The position numbers were made by a program, and so were the translations under genes. 64,000 bases of DNA from an uncultured Bryobacteraceae bacterium (GTDB lineage: Bacteria > Acidobacteriota > Terriglobia > Bryobacterales > Bryobacteraceae). Location of the stretch: NCBI GenBank assembly GCA_938003835.1, contig CALKXJ010000001.1:1-64000 (forward strand). The letters are read 5' to 3'. The stretch's first letter is position 1. Each line of letters opens with the position of its first letter. Of this stretch, positions 17,239 through 25,463 are shown piece after piece. The notes beneath the pieces were generated by a model. That model did not search any database. It had not been told where the DNA came from and saw only the letters and a list, made by a program, of their open reading frames with translations.

Positions 17239-18330
17239 CTAGACGTGCTGCCAGGCGCGGAGCCAGCCGTAGCCGGGCCGCAGGTTCGCCCACATGCGCT
17301 CGCCGGCGGCTTCGAGCTCGGCCTTTTCCTTGAGGTCGAGCTGGCGCCGCTCGCGCACGGCCAGCACCAGGTTGTCGATCTGGTGCCGGTTGATGACGCC
17401 GGGGATGGGCGCCGTGATGGCCGGGTTGGCCAGGATGTAGCGGATGGCGAGGCGAGCGCGGCGGTCGTCAGCTTCGGCATGCGGGTTGCCCGGCGAGCTG
17501 TCGCCGACAAACAGGGAGTTGTCGGCGAAGGGCTTGATGCCGAACACTCCGACGTCGTACTCGCGGACGACGTCGAAGAGACTGTCGTTGGGCAGCTCTT
17601 TACTGGCCGCGGTATAGGGGAACAGAACCACTTCGATCTGTTCCGGATACTGGCGGATCAGCGAAGCCAGCCAAGTGCGGTTGTGCGTGGAGACGCCAGT
17701 GAAGCGAGCCTTGCCTTGCTTCTTGGCCTTGGCCAGCGCCTCCGCGGCGCCCTCCTCGACGCGAAGCACCTCGGCCAGGCTCGTGAGCCGGTCCATGGGC
17801 AGCGAGATGCGCCACAGATCGACGTAATCCAGGCCCGCTTCGCGCATGCCTTCCTCCAGGCCGCGCAGCAGCGCCCCGGCGGTCTGGTACTCCTTGTAGC
17901 GCGATTCGCGCACGTGCCAGGAGTAGCCGAAGTACATCTTGTGCCGCCGCCCCTTGAGCACCTTGCTGTAGGCCAGGATCTCCGGCCCGGCGCAGGCGTC
18001 GACGTAATTGATGCCGCAATCGATGGCGTGACTGATCACCTCGTCGCGGTTCTTGATGAACTCCGGGTTGTTCAGGTTGTCCAGGTCCTCCTTGCTGTAA
18101 CCTTCGCCCTTGAACGCGCCCGACAGCATCACGCCGACCCGCTTCCAGTGGCCGCCCAAACAGACGGCGGAGACCATCAAGCCGGTCTTGCCCAGCCGGC
18201 GGTACTCCATATCGGGGTTATAGTTGAGGATTTTCGACCGGTCATAATCGCGCGCGCCGGCGCCGCCCGGGCCGATGACAGTGGCTCCGGCGGCCAGCGT
18301 GGCCTTGCCTACGAATTCGCGTCGGGTCAT
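17239..18330 (-). CDS. Tat-exported aldo/keto reductase-like protein lacking the catalytic tetrad
   Basis: The ATG at 18330 follows AGGAG by six bases and opens a twin-arginine signal (MTRREFVGKATLAAG). The rest is an aldo/keto reductase barrel: YRRLGKTGLMVSAVCLGG at the N-terminus, INYVD at 108-111, LDYVDLWRISLP at 168-178, GVSTHN and a C-terminal ITAPIPGV. The first tetrad residue D111 is kept. The tyrosine expected five residues later is P116, the lysine position reads S137 and the histidine position reads S176. The protein therefore probably does not carry out the standard NADPH-linked carbonyl reduction. A binding or alternative-chemistry role is inference. It is divergent from the oxidoreductase at 18423. 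Confidence 0.85.
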   Translation of the reverse strand: MTRREFVGKATLAAGATVIGPGGAGARDYDRSKILNYNPDMEYRRLGKTGLMVSAVCLGGHWKRVGVMLSGAFKGEGYSKEDLDNLNNPEFIKNRDEVISHAIDCGINYVDACAGPEILAYSKVLKGRRHKMYFGYSWHVRESRYKEYQTAGALLRGLEEGMREAGLDYVDLWRISLPMDRLTSLAEVLRVEEGAAEALAKAKKQGKARFTGVSTHNRTWLASLIRQYPEQIEVVLFPYTAASKELPNDSLFDVVREYDVGVFGIKPFADNSLFVGDSSPGNPHAEADDRRARLAIRYILANPAITAPIPGVINRHQIDNLVLAVRERRQLDLKEKAELEAAGERMWANLRPGYGWLRAWQHV

Positions 18331-18422
18331 GGCCTGCTCCTAAAGCTGGAATCCGCCTAACGGATCTCGAACTCGACAACAGTCTACACCAGCCCGGGCG
18401 GCTATGATAGGGGGCATCCGCC

Positions 18423-19541
18423 ATGAGAGAAGTCAGTGTCGGTCTGGTTGGGTCCGGTTTCGTGAGCGCCATTCACGCGGCGGCCCTGAGGATGGTGCCG
18501 GGGGCGCGGCTGGCGGCCGTGTGCTCTCCGACTGAAGAGCACGTGAGGCGCTTCGCCCAGGAGCACGCCATCCCGCGCTGGTTCACCGACTACCGGCGCC
18601 TGCTCGAGCTCGGTGAGGTCGAAGTGATCGTCATCGGGGCGCCGAACGATCTGCACGCCGAGATCGCCGTAGCCGCCGCCGAAGCGGGCAAGCACGTGAT
18701 CTGCGAGAAGCCGCTGTGCCTGAATCTGGCCGAGGCCGACCGCATGATCGCGGCCTGCCGCCGGGCCGGCGTCAAGCTGATGTACGCCGAGGAGCTTTGC
18801 TTTGCCCCGAAGTACGTACGGCTCAAGCAACTGGTGGAGGAAGGCGCCGTCGGCGAGCTGACGCTCATCAAGCAGAGCGAGAAGCATGACGGGCCGCACG
18901 CGAGCTGGTTCTGGGACGTCGAGCGCTCCGGCGGCGGCGTGGCCATGGACATGGGCTGTCATGCGCTGGAGTTCTTCCGGTGGATGACCGGCAAGCGCCG
19001 CGCGGAGTGGGTCTGGGCGGACTTGAGCACTCAGGTGCACCGGGAGCGGACGCGGGGCGACGACAACGCCTTGCTCGTGGTTCGCTTCGAGGGCGGCATC
19101 ACCGCGCTCGCCGAGGAGAGCTGGACGAAGAAGGGCGGCATGGACGACCGCGCCGAAGTCTACGGCTCCCTGGGCGTCGCCTACGCCGATCTGCTGCGGG
19201 GCAACTCGATCTTGACTTACAGCGAGACCGGCTACGGCTACGCGGTAGAGAAGGCCTCCACCACGCGCGGCTGGTCCTTTGCCGTCTACGAGGAGATCTG
19301 GAACTATGGCTTCCCGCAGGAGATGGCGCACTTCGTCGAGTGCGTGCGCGAGGACAAAGAGCCGCTTGAAACCGGTGAAGACGGCCGCGCCGTCCTCGAG
19401 ATGATCTTCGCCGCCTATGAATCGGCGCGGACGGGCTGCCGGGTGAAGCTGCCGTTCCCAACCCAAGCGCGCAAGCCCGTGGAGCTGTGGCATCCGCAGG
19501 GTGTGCGGCAGGAGCCTCGGGCGGGCTCTCAGAGTCCGTAG
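18423..19541 (+). CDS. Gfo/Idh/MocA-family oxidoreductase (cytoplasmic)
   Basis: The 372-residue protein has no signal peptide. It starts with a Rossmann motif (VSVGLVGSGFVSAIHA), carries the family EKPLCLN motif with the catalytic lysine, and in the second domain GGGVAMDMGCHALEFFRWM with the conserved histidine. Enzymes of this family oxidise sugars, inositols or sugar acids with NAD(P). A TATGAT hexamer at 18403-18408 lies 14 bases before the ATG and may be its -10 box. Its 3' end overlaps the end of the convergent mtaB-like gene by 13 bases. Substrate cannot be predicted. Confidence 0.88.
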   Translation: MREVSVGLVGSGFVSAIHAAALRMVPGARLAAVCSPTEEHVRRFAQEHAIPRWFTDYRRLLELGEVEVIVIGAPNDLHAEIAVAAAEAGKHVICEKPLCLNLAEADRMIAACRRAGVKLMYAEELCFAPKYVRLKQLVEEGAVGELTLIKQSEKHDGPHASWFWDVERSGGGVAMDMGCHALEFFRWMTGKRRAEWVWADLSTQVHRERTRGDDNALLVVRFEGGITALAEESWTKKGGMDDRAEVYGSLGVAYADLLRGNSILTYSETGYGYAVEKASTTRGWSFAVYEEIWNYGFPQEMAHFVECVREDKEPLETGEDGRAVLEMIFAAYESARTGCRVKLPFPTQARKPVELWHPQGVRQEPRAGSQSP

Positions 19542-20902
19542 CTGGCGCGATCGTAGAACGGACCGTAGTCGGCCTCGGCGTCGGCGACGAGTTGCTCCGC
19601 CGTCGCGGGCAGCCCGTCGAGCTCCCGCTCGAGCCGCACCAGCCATTGCTGTTCTTTCGCCGCCAGGGTCAGGCGGCCGTCCCGCAGGCCTCCCCGGATG
19701 AGCGCGAGCGCCGTCCGAGCTGCGGCGATCGTTCGCCGATAGGGGTCGTCTTCCGCGGCGATGGCGCGGGCAATCTCCCAGGTGGCCTCGGGCGAAAGCA
19801 CCACCGCCTGCGGGCTCAACCACTCGTCGGAAGCCGTCAGCCAGTCGCGCAGCGCTCGCGCGCCGCCGTTGCGGGCGGCGGCGTTCATCAGCCGGCAGTC
19901 ATAGATCAACAGCTCGGTGTAAACTTCCGGGGCGGATCCGGCGAGCAGGCGCACGTTCTGAACCGACTCGTTGCTCCAGAGGTCACACATCGCTGCGGCG
20001 ATATTGCCGAGGGGGCTAAAATGGGCGCAACTCGCCGACTTGCCCTCCATGGAGATGGGGCAGCCGGTGATGGCCTTGATCACCGGGCCCTCGTAGGCGC
20101 AGTCCTTTGACGGTCCCACGGCCCCGCATTCGAAGGCCACGAGGCTTCGGGCCGCCCCCATGGCGCGCACGACGGCCGCGAGCACCTCAGGAAGCATGCG
20201 CTGATGCGCCAACTGCATGGCCGTGTTGGCGAAGCCGCAGGCCGAGTCGCCGCCGGGTACGGCGCTCCGCGCACGGCACCGGTCGACGAGCCGCGACCAC
20301 AACCAGGCCATGTCGCGCGCCGCCAGCACCCCGAGGCCGAGCAGGATGCCTTTCAGATCTCCGAACATTAGGGCCTGATCATGCACCTCTTTGCCGCCGA
20401 CGGATTCGATCGAGAGGATCTCGGCGCCGGCCTCGAGACACGCCTGGATGGACTCGAACAATCTCTCCGCCGCCGCGCCGTCGCGCAGCCGCGGCGGCCG
20501 GCCCTGGTCCCGGATATCGACCGGGGTAACGCGCAGCGCGGTGCGCAGGCCCGCGGTCTCGTAGACTCTTTCGAGCTCCTCGCGCAGCAGAGCGGTGATC
20601 TCGGCGCCCCAGGCCGGCCGCTCGGTCATCGGCGGCAGAAGCTCGAACTCGACGACCAGGCCCGGCGCCTGCAGGGCGACGGCGCGGCGGAGCACCGCCT
20701 GGATCATCTCCTCGTAGTGCCGCCGCACTTCGCGCCAGCTCGATTCCGAGATCGCAATCGGCGGCAGGGTAAAGTTCACTTCCGGAAAGACCTCGCCGCC
20801 GCCGACGAGGAGGCCACGACCGCAGGAGAGCGGCCTCCTAGCCCGTCCGAAGACCAGATCATCGGGACCGTCGACAGAAAGCGCTCGGGCGGGTTCCGGC
20901 AT
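19529..20902 (-). CDS. mtaB: Methanol:corrinoid methyltransferase (MtaB family)
   Basis: The 457-residue protein matches the zinc-dependent MtaB family, which moves the methyl group of methanol onto a corrinoid protein. Family blocks are in order: VDIRDQGRPPRLR, SIESVGGKEVHD (about 164-175), GGDSACGFANTAMQLA (about 218-233), GAVGPSKDCAYEGP (about 260-273), SMEGKSASCAHFSPLGNI and LWSNESVQNVRLL. The residues corresponding to the zinc ligands of the methanogen enzyme are present at E166, C222 and C268. ATG at 20902 has AGGAG at good spacing. The partner corrinoid protein (MtaC) and MtaA are not in the window, so the methyl acceptor is unknown. It could act on methanol or another O-methyl compound released from pectin or lignin. 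Confidence 0.85.
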   Translation of the reverse strand: MPEPARALSVDGPDDLVFGRARRPLSCGRGLLVGGGEVFPEVNFTLPPIAISESSWREVRRHYEEMIQAVLRRAVALQAPGLVVEFELLPPMTERPAWGAEITALLREELERVYETAGLRTALRVTPVDIRDQGRPPRLRDGAAAERLFESIQACLEAGAEILSIESVGGKEVHDQALMFGDLKGILLGLGVLAARDMAWLWSRLVDRCRARSAVPGGDSACGFANTAMQLAHQRMLPEVLAAVVRAMGAARSLVAFECGAVGPSKDCAYEGPVIKAITGCPISMEGKSASCAHFSPLGNIAAAMCDLWSNESVQNVRLLAGSAPEVYTELLIYDCRLMNAAARNGGARALRDWLTASDEWLSPQAVVLSPEATWEIARAIAAEDDPYRRTIAAARTALALIRGGLRDGRLTLAAKEQQWLVRLERELDGLPATAEQLVADAEADYGPFYDRASYGL

Positions 20903-21001
20903 AAGATCTCCTGATCGGTTAACCAGTATATCCGAGACCTGACTTCCCCGACTCCGGCATCCTGAATGCCGCGCGCCGACTGTGTTAACATCCAGTGTTT
21001 G

Positions 21002-21021
21002 AGCCGGCCAGCGGGCCGGCT
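21002..21021 (+). promoter_or_regulatory. Hairpin in the 5' leader of the EF-G2 gene
   Basis: AGCCGGCC, a four-base AGCG loop and GGCCGGCT form a perfect eight-base-pair stem. It lies 26 bases before the GTG start at 21048, just upstream of the AGGAG ribosome-binding site at 21035-21039. It could modulate translation or mark the end of a leader; it has no following T-run, so it is not a typical terminator. Confidence 0.5.
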
Positions 21022-21047
21022 ACCGCCCTTCTCCAGGAGCAACTCAC

Positions 21048-23144
21048 GTGAAGGTCTATCTTGGCAAGGACATCCGGAATGTCGCCGTCACCGGGCACGG
21101 CAACTCGGGCAAGACGAGCTTAGTCGCCGGATGCCTCTATGCCGCCGGCGCCACCTCGCGGCTGACACGCGTCGACGAGGGCAACACCCTCACCGATTTC
21201 GACGACGAGGAGATTCAGCGCAAGATCACGATTTCGACGGCCATCGCCCTGGTGGAGTGGCGAAAACACAAGATCAATCTGCTCGACACCCCCGGCTTCA
21301 ACATCTTTATTAACGACACCAAGGCGTCGATGGTGGCGGCCGACGCCACGCTGGTGCTGGTCGACGGCGTGGCGGGCGTCGAGGTGCAGACGGAGAAGGT
21401 GTGGCAGTTCGCCGAGGAGTTCGGCTTGCCGCGGGTGCTGGTGATTAACCGGCTGGACCGGGAGCTATCGAGCTTCGAGCGGGCGCTCGAGAGCATCCAT
21501 GAGGTCTTCGGCCGCGCCGCCGTGCCCGTGCAGTTGCCGCTCGGCGCCGAGCGTGACTTTCGGGGCGTCATCGACCTGATCGCCATGAAGGCCTACAGCT
21601 ACGCGCCGGACGGCAACGGCAAAGGAACCGAGGAGGAGATCCCGGCCCAGATGGCGGAAGCGGCGGCACAGGCGCACGAGGCGCTGGTGGAGATGGTGGC
21701 CGAGGGCAACGACGAGCTCATGGAGGAGTTCTTCGACAAAGGGACGCTCTCGCCGGAGCGGATGATCGAAGGGCTGCGCCAGGCCGTCCGGGAGCGCCGG
21801 CTCTACCCGGTGCTGTGCGCTTCGGCGCTGCGCAACATCGGCACGGACCGGATTCTGGACTTCATCGTGGACAATTTGCCGGCGCCGACCGAGATGGGGC
21901 CCAAGCGCGGCGTCTCGGGCGGGCAGCCCGTGGAGCGGCGCGTCGCGGACGACGAGCCGGCCTCGGCCTTTGTTTTCAAGACCATCGCCGACCCGTTCGC
22001 CGGACGGATCTCCTACTTCAAGGTCTATTCGGGCATCGTCAAGAACGACGCCAATCTCACCAACTCGCGCTCGGGGGGGACCGAGCGGCTCTCGCACATC
22101 GGTTGCTTGCAGGGCAAGGAGATCTTACCGGTGATCGAGTTGCACGCCGGCGATATCGGGGCGGTGGCCAAGCTCAAGGACACGCTGACCGGCGACACGC
22201 TCTATGACAAGTCGGCGCCGATCGAGTATCCGCCGGTGAAGCTGCCCGAGCCGTCCATCGCCTTTGCGGTGAAGGCCAAGTCGCGCCAGGACGAAGACCG
22301 CATGGGCACGGCCATCCAGCGGATTCTCGAGGAGGACCAGTCGCTGCGGTTCTACCGGGATCCCCAGACCAAGGAGTTTCTGCTGGCGGGCAGCGGCCAG
22401 CAGCAGGTGGAGGTGGCCGTCAGCAAGCTGAACAAGCGCTACGGGGTGAACGTCGAGCTGCATGCGCCGAAGATCCCCTACCGGGAGACGATCCGCGGCA
22501 CGGCCGACGTGCACGGGCGGCACAAGAAGCAGACGGGCGGTCACGGGCAGTTCGGCGATTGCAAGATTCGCGTCTCGCCGCTGCCGCGCGGCGAGAAGTT
22601 CGCCTTCGAGAACCAGATCTTCGGCGGAGCGATCCCCAAGCAGTTCATTCCGGCCGTCGAAAAAGGGATTCTCGAGGCGGCCGAGCAGGGCTATCTGGCC
22701 GGCTATCCAGTGGTGGATTTCAAGGTCGAGCTCTACGACGGCGCCTACCATGAGGTGGACTCCAACGAGCTTTCCTTCAAGCTCGCCGGGCGCAAGGCCT
22801 TCCGGCTGGCGATGGAGCAGGCCAAGCCGGCGCTGCTTGAGCCGATCATGAACGTCGAGATCCACGCACCGGTCGAATACGCGGGCGATCTGATGGGGGA
22901 TTTGAACGGCCGGCGTGGCCGCATCACCGGCATGGAGGTCAAGGGCAACACGCAGATCATCCGGGCGCAGGTGCCCATGGCGGAGATGCTGAACTATCAG
23001 AACGACCTGACCTCGATGACGCAGGGCCGGGCCTCCTTCAGCATGGAGTTCGACCATTACGACTTCGTGCCGCAGCAGATCGCTGAAAAGATCATCGCCG
23101 AGGCGCGCGCCGCCAAGGCCGGCATGGCCGAAGAGGAGGAGTGA
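21048..23144 (+). CDS. fusA2: Elongation factor G-like GTPase (EF-G2/FusA2 type)
   Basis: At 698 residues this has the full five-domain EF-G layout: GTPase domain (P-loop GHGNSGKTS at 16-24, DTPGF at 80-84, NRLD at 134-137), domain II, and domains III-V with PYRETIRG and a C-terminal LMGDLNGRRGRITGME. It differs from the main EF-G: the histidine after DTPG is F84, NKxD is NRLD and the P-loop lacks HVDAGKT. These changes match the EF-G2 paralogue group, whose members are non-essential or have altered GTP hydrolysis. Start is GTG at 21048 with AGGAG eight bases upstream. The gene stands alone, outside a str operon, which also fits a paralogue. The real fusA should lie elsewhere. Confidence 0.85.
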   Translation: MKVYLGKDIRNVAVTGHGNSGKTSLVAGCLYAAGATSRLTRVDEGNTLTDFDDEEIQRKITISTAIALVEWRKHKINLLDTPGFNIFINDTKASMVAADATLVLVDGVAGVEVQTEKVWQFAEEFGLPRVLVINRLDRELSSFERALESIHEVFGRAAVPVQLPLGAERDFRGVIDLIAMKAYSYAPDGNGKGTEEEIPAQMAEAAAQAHEALVEMVAEGNDELMEEFFDKGTLSPERMIEGLRQAVRERRLYPVLCASALRNIGTDRILDFIVDNLPAPTEMGPKRGVSGGQPVERRVADDEPASAFVFKTIADPFAGRISYFKVYSGIVKNDANLTNSRSGGTERLSHIGCLQGKEILPVIELHAGDIGAVAKLKDTLTGDTLYDKSAPIEYPPVKLPEPSIAFAVKAKSRQDEDRMGTAIQRILEEDQSLRFYRDPQTKEFLLAGSGQQQVEVAVSKLNKRYGVNVELHAPKIPYRETIRGTADVHGRHKKQTGGHGQFGDCKIRVSPLPRGEKFAFENQIFGGAIPKQFIPAVEKGILEAAEQGYLAGYPVVDFKVELYDGAYHEVDSNELSFKLAGRKAFRLAMEQAKPALLEPIMNVEIHAPVEYAGDLMGDLNGRRGRITGMEVKGNTQIIRAQVPMAEMLNYQNDLTSMTQGRASFSMEFDHYDFVPQQIAEKIIAEARAAKAGMAEEEE

Positions 23145-23297
23145 GCAGGCCCGAGGCCGCCGCTCATGCCTCCCGGGCGCGGTAAGCCGGGCGATTCTGT
23201 GATAGAATCCGGGGCACAGCGAAAGGACTCGCGCTCCAACTCTTTCTCTCCTCTTCCGGGGCTTTCCGCTGAATTGCTTACCAGACGGAGGGGTTCT

Positions 23298-23657
23298 ATG
23301 ACAGGTGCGGAACGCAGGGCGTTCACTCAGCCGGACCAGGTGCGGGAGTTTCCGCTGGCGCGGCTGGAAACGGTCAATCTGGGAGGGTTGATTGTCGGGC
23401 GCGCCACGCTTCAGCCGGGCTGGCGCTGGTCGACGTCGATTCAGCCGGTGGCGCAGACAGCGAGCTGCCAGTCGGCCCATCTACAGTACCACGTCTCGGG
23501 CGTGCTGAAAGTCCTCATGGACGACGGCACGGAACTCGAATGCCGCGCCGGCGATGTCTCCTCACTGCCGCCTGGTCACGATGCCTGGGTGGTGGGGGAC
23601 GAGCCCGTGGTGGTTGTCGATTTCCAAGGCATGGTCAACTGGGCACAGGCCGGCTAG
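23298..23657 (+). CDS. Small cupin-domain protein
   Basis: The product has 119 residues, starting at the ATG at 23298 after GGAGGGG. A single cupin barrel is seen: GLIVGRATLQPGWRWSTSI for the first motif and GDVSSLPPGHDAWVVGDEP for the second. Only one histidine (H in PPGHDAW) sits at a usual metal site, so metal binding is uncertain. Longer upstream frames from 23166 lack a start-site context. Cupins of this kind bind small ligands or metals; no function can be assigned. A TAGAAT-like hexamer near 23204 may be its promoter. Confidence 0.75.
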   Translation: MTGAERRAFTQPDQVREFPLARLETVNLGGLIVGRATLQPGWRWSTSIQPVAQTASCQSAHLQYHVSGVLKVLMDDGTELECRAGDVSSLPPGHDAWVVGDEPVVVVDFQGMVNWAQAG

Positions 23658-23766
23658 GCCGGTCGCCGGAGGGCGGCGGGGGGGCGGGTTGCAATCCGGT
23701 TAGAGGATCAGGTAAAAAGTAGGCTTTGTGTGCTTGACGAGGACTCCATGACGGGATCGGGCAAGC

Positions 23767-25380
23767 ATGAAAGCCGGTGAGCGGCGCCGCACGGCCGCAG
23801 TCGTTCTCGTTTGGGCGCTGCTTGGTGCAAGCGGGTGCACCGCAGTACGCATCCGCCCATGGGTGGCGCCCGCCGCAACTCCGGCTCCCCTGCCGGCGCC
23901 CGCGGTCACGCTGGGTGAGCCGCCGGAGATCGCCACCGGTTCGAAACACCCGGATGTGCCGCCTCTGGCAAGACAGGCGCTCGAGCGCGCTTCTTATACC
24001 GAGGCCGTCAGCCGGGCCATCCGCGAGGCGGAGAACCGGTTCCGGGCCGGAGAACGGCTCCTCGCCCAGGGTGAGACGGCGGCCGCCGAAAAGGAGTTCG
24101 ATCGCGCCGTCGAAGCGCTGCTGCTAGCCCCGGCCGGCGCCTGGGACCGCCACCGGGCCGAGTCGAAATGCGAGGAGCTCGTCGAGGCGATCTACGCGCT
24201 GATGGCGGAGGAGGCCCGCGAGGAGCCCACGGGCGCTGAATTCGAGGACTCTCCGCTCGATGACGTGCTGGCGGCGACCTTTCCGGTGGATCCGAACCTG
24301 CCGGCGCCCGAGGGCGTCAAGCTTCCGGCTTCGGACCTTCCGCTCGTAATCAACGCCGAGGTGATGAAGTTCATCCGCTTCTTCTCCTCGGGCAAGGGCC
24401 GCAAGATCCTCATCAGCGGGCTCCAGCGGCAGGGCCGTTACCGCGAGATGATCCGCCGGATCCTGGACGAAGAGGGACTGCCGCAGGAGCTGATCTACCT
24501 GGCGCAGGCCGAATCCGGCTTCCGGCCCCGCGCCATGTCCCGCAAAAGGGCGGCGGGCCTCTGGCAGTTCGTGGGGTTCCGCGGCCGCGAGTATGGCCTC
24601 CAGCAGACGAAAGAGTTCGACGACCGCCTGGATCCGGAAAAAGCGACCCGGGCGGCGGCGCGCCATCTCCGGGACCTCTATGAGGAGTTCGGCGACTGGC
24701 ACCTGGCCATGGCCGCCTATAATGCCGGCCCGGGCTGGGTGGCGCGCGCGCAGCGCCGCGTGCGCAGCCAGAACTTCTGGGAGTTCTGCCGCCGCCGCGC
24801 CCTGCCGCGCGAGACGCAGAACTACGTGCCGATCATTCTGGCCATCGCCATCATGGCGAAGAACCCCAAGGAGTACGGCCTGGAGGATGTGGTGGCCGAT
24901 TCGCCGGTGGAGTACCACACCATTCACGTGCGCGAGGCGACACATCTCGGTCTGATCGCCGACCTGTTGAACCGCCCGCTCGAAGAGATCCGGGAGCTGA
25001 ATCCGGCGATCCTGCGCGACGTGGCCCCGGCCGGCTATGCCGTCCACGTGCCCAAGGGAACGGGCAGCTTCGTCATGGCGGCCCTCGAGACCGTTCCGCC
25101 GGGCCGCCGCGCCTCCTGGCGCGTTCACCGGGTCGGACCGGGTCAGACGCTGGCCGAGATCGCCCGGCTGTACCAGACCTCGGAGCTGTCCATCCTGGCC
25201 GCCAACGGGGGAGGGGTCGATTCGCTCGAGTCAGGCGATCTGATGTTGATCCCCGTCGCCTATCCCACGCCTAAGGATACGCCCGAGAAGCGGCCCGCCC
25301 GGCGCGTGCGGCGGAGCCGTCCCGCGCCCACGGCCGCCGTGCGGCTTCCGCAGCCGCGAGCGGCCGCGCTGGCGCCTTGA
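23767..25380 (+). CDS. mltD: Lytic murein transglycosylase, MltD-like lipoprotein with LysM
   Basis: A lipoprotein signal ends in ASGC with the lipidated cysteine at residue 24. A helical region at about 75-160 precedes the SLT catalytic domain (about 215-345), which shows the glutamate in AQAESGFRPRAMS, then AAGLWQF, and AMAAYNAGPGWV. Two LysM-like segments follow, around 375-430 and 445-500 (VGPGQTLAEIARLYQ), and a basic tail. Such enzymes cleave the MurNAc-GlcNAc bond of peptidoglycan to give anhydro-muropeptides at the outer membrane inner face. The length and domain order match MltD. It is probably transcribed alone. Confidence 0.9.
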   Translation: MKAGERRRTAAVVLVWALLGASGCTAVRIRPWVAPAATPAPLPAPAVTLGEPPEIATGSKHPDVPPLARQALERASYTEAVSRAIREAENRFRAGERLLAQGETAAAEKEFDRAVEALLLAPAGAWDRHRAESKCEELVEAIYALMAEEAREEPTGAEFEDSPLDDVLAATFPVDPNLPAPEGVKLPASDLPLVINAEVMKFIRFFSSGKGRKILISGLQRQGRYREMIRRILDEEGLPQELIYLAQAESGFRPRAMSRKRAAGLWQFVGFRGREYGLQQTKEFDDRLDPEKATRAAARHLRDLYEEFGDWHLAMAAYNAGPGWVARAQRRVRSQNFWEFCRRRALPRETQNYVPIILAIAIMAKNPKEYGLEDVVADSPVEYHTIHVREATHLGLIADLLNRPLEEIRELNPAILRDVAPAGYAVHVPKGTGSFVMAALETVPPGRRASWRVHRVGPGQTLAEIARLYQTSELSILAANGGGVDSLESGDLMLIPVAYPTPKDTPEKRPARRVRRSRPAPTAAVRLPQPRAAALAP

Positions 25381-25463
25381 GCGGCTTGATCGTCTTGTAA
25401 ACGCTCTCCCGTACGTTTTTGTAGGATAATGGGGCCTGGAACTTCGAATTCGCGAGGTGTGCC

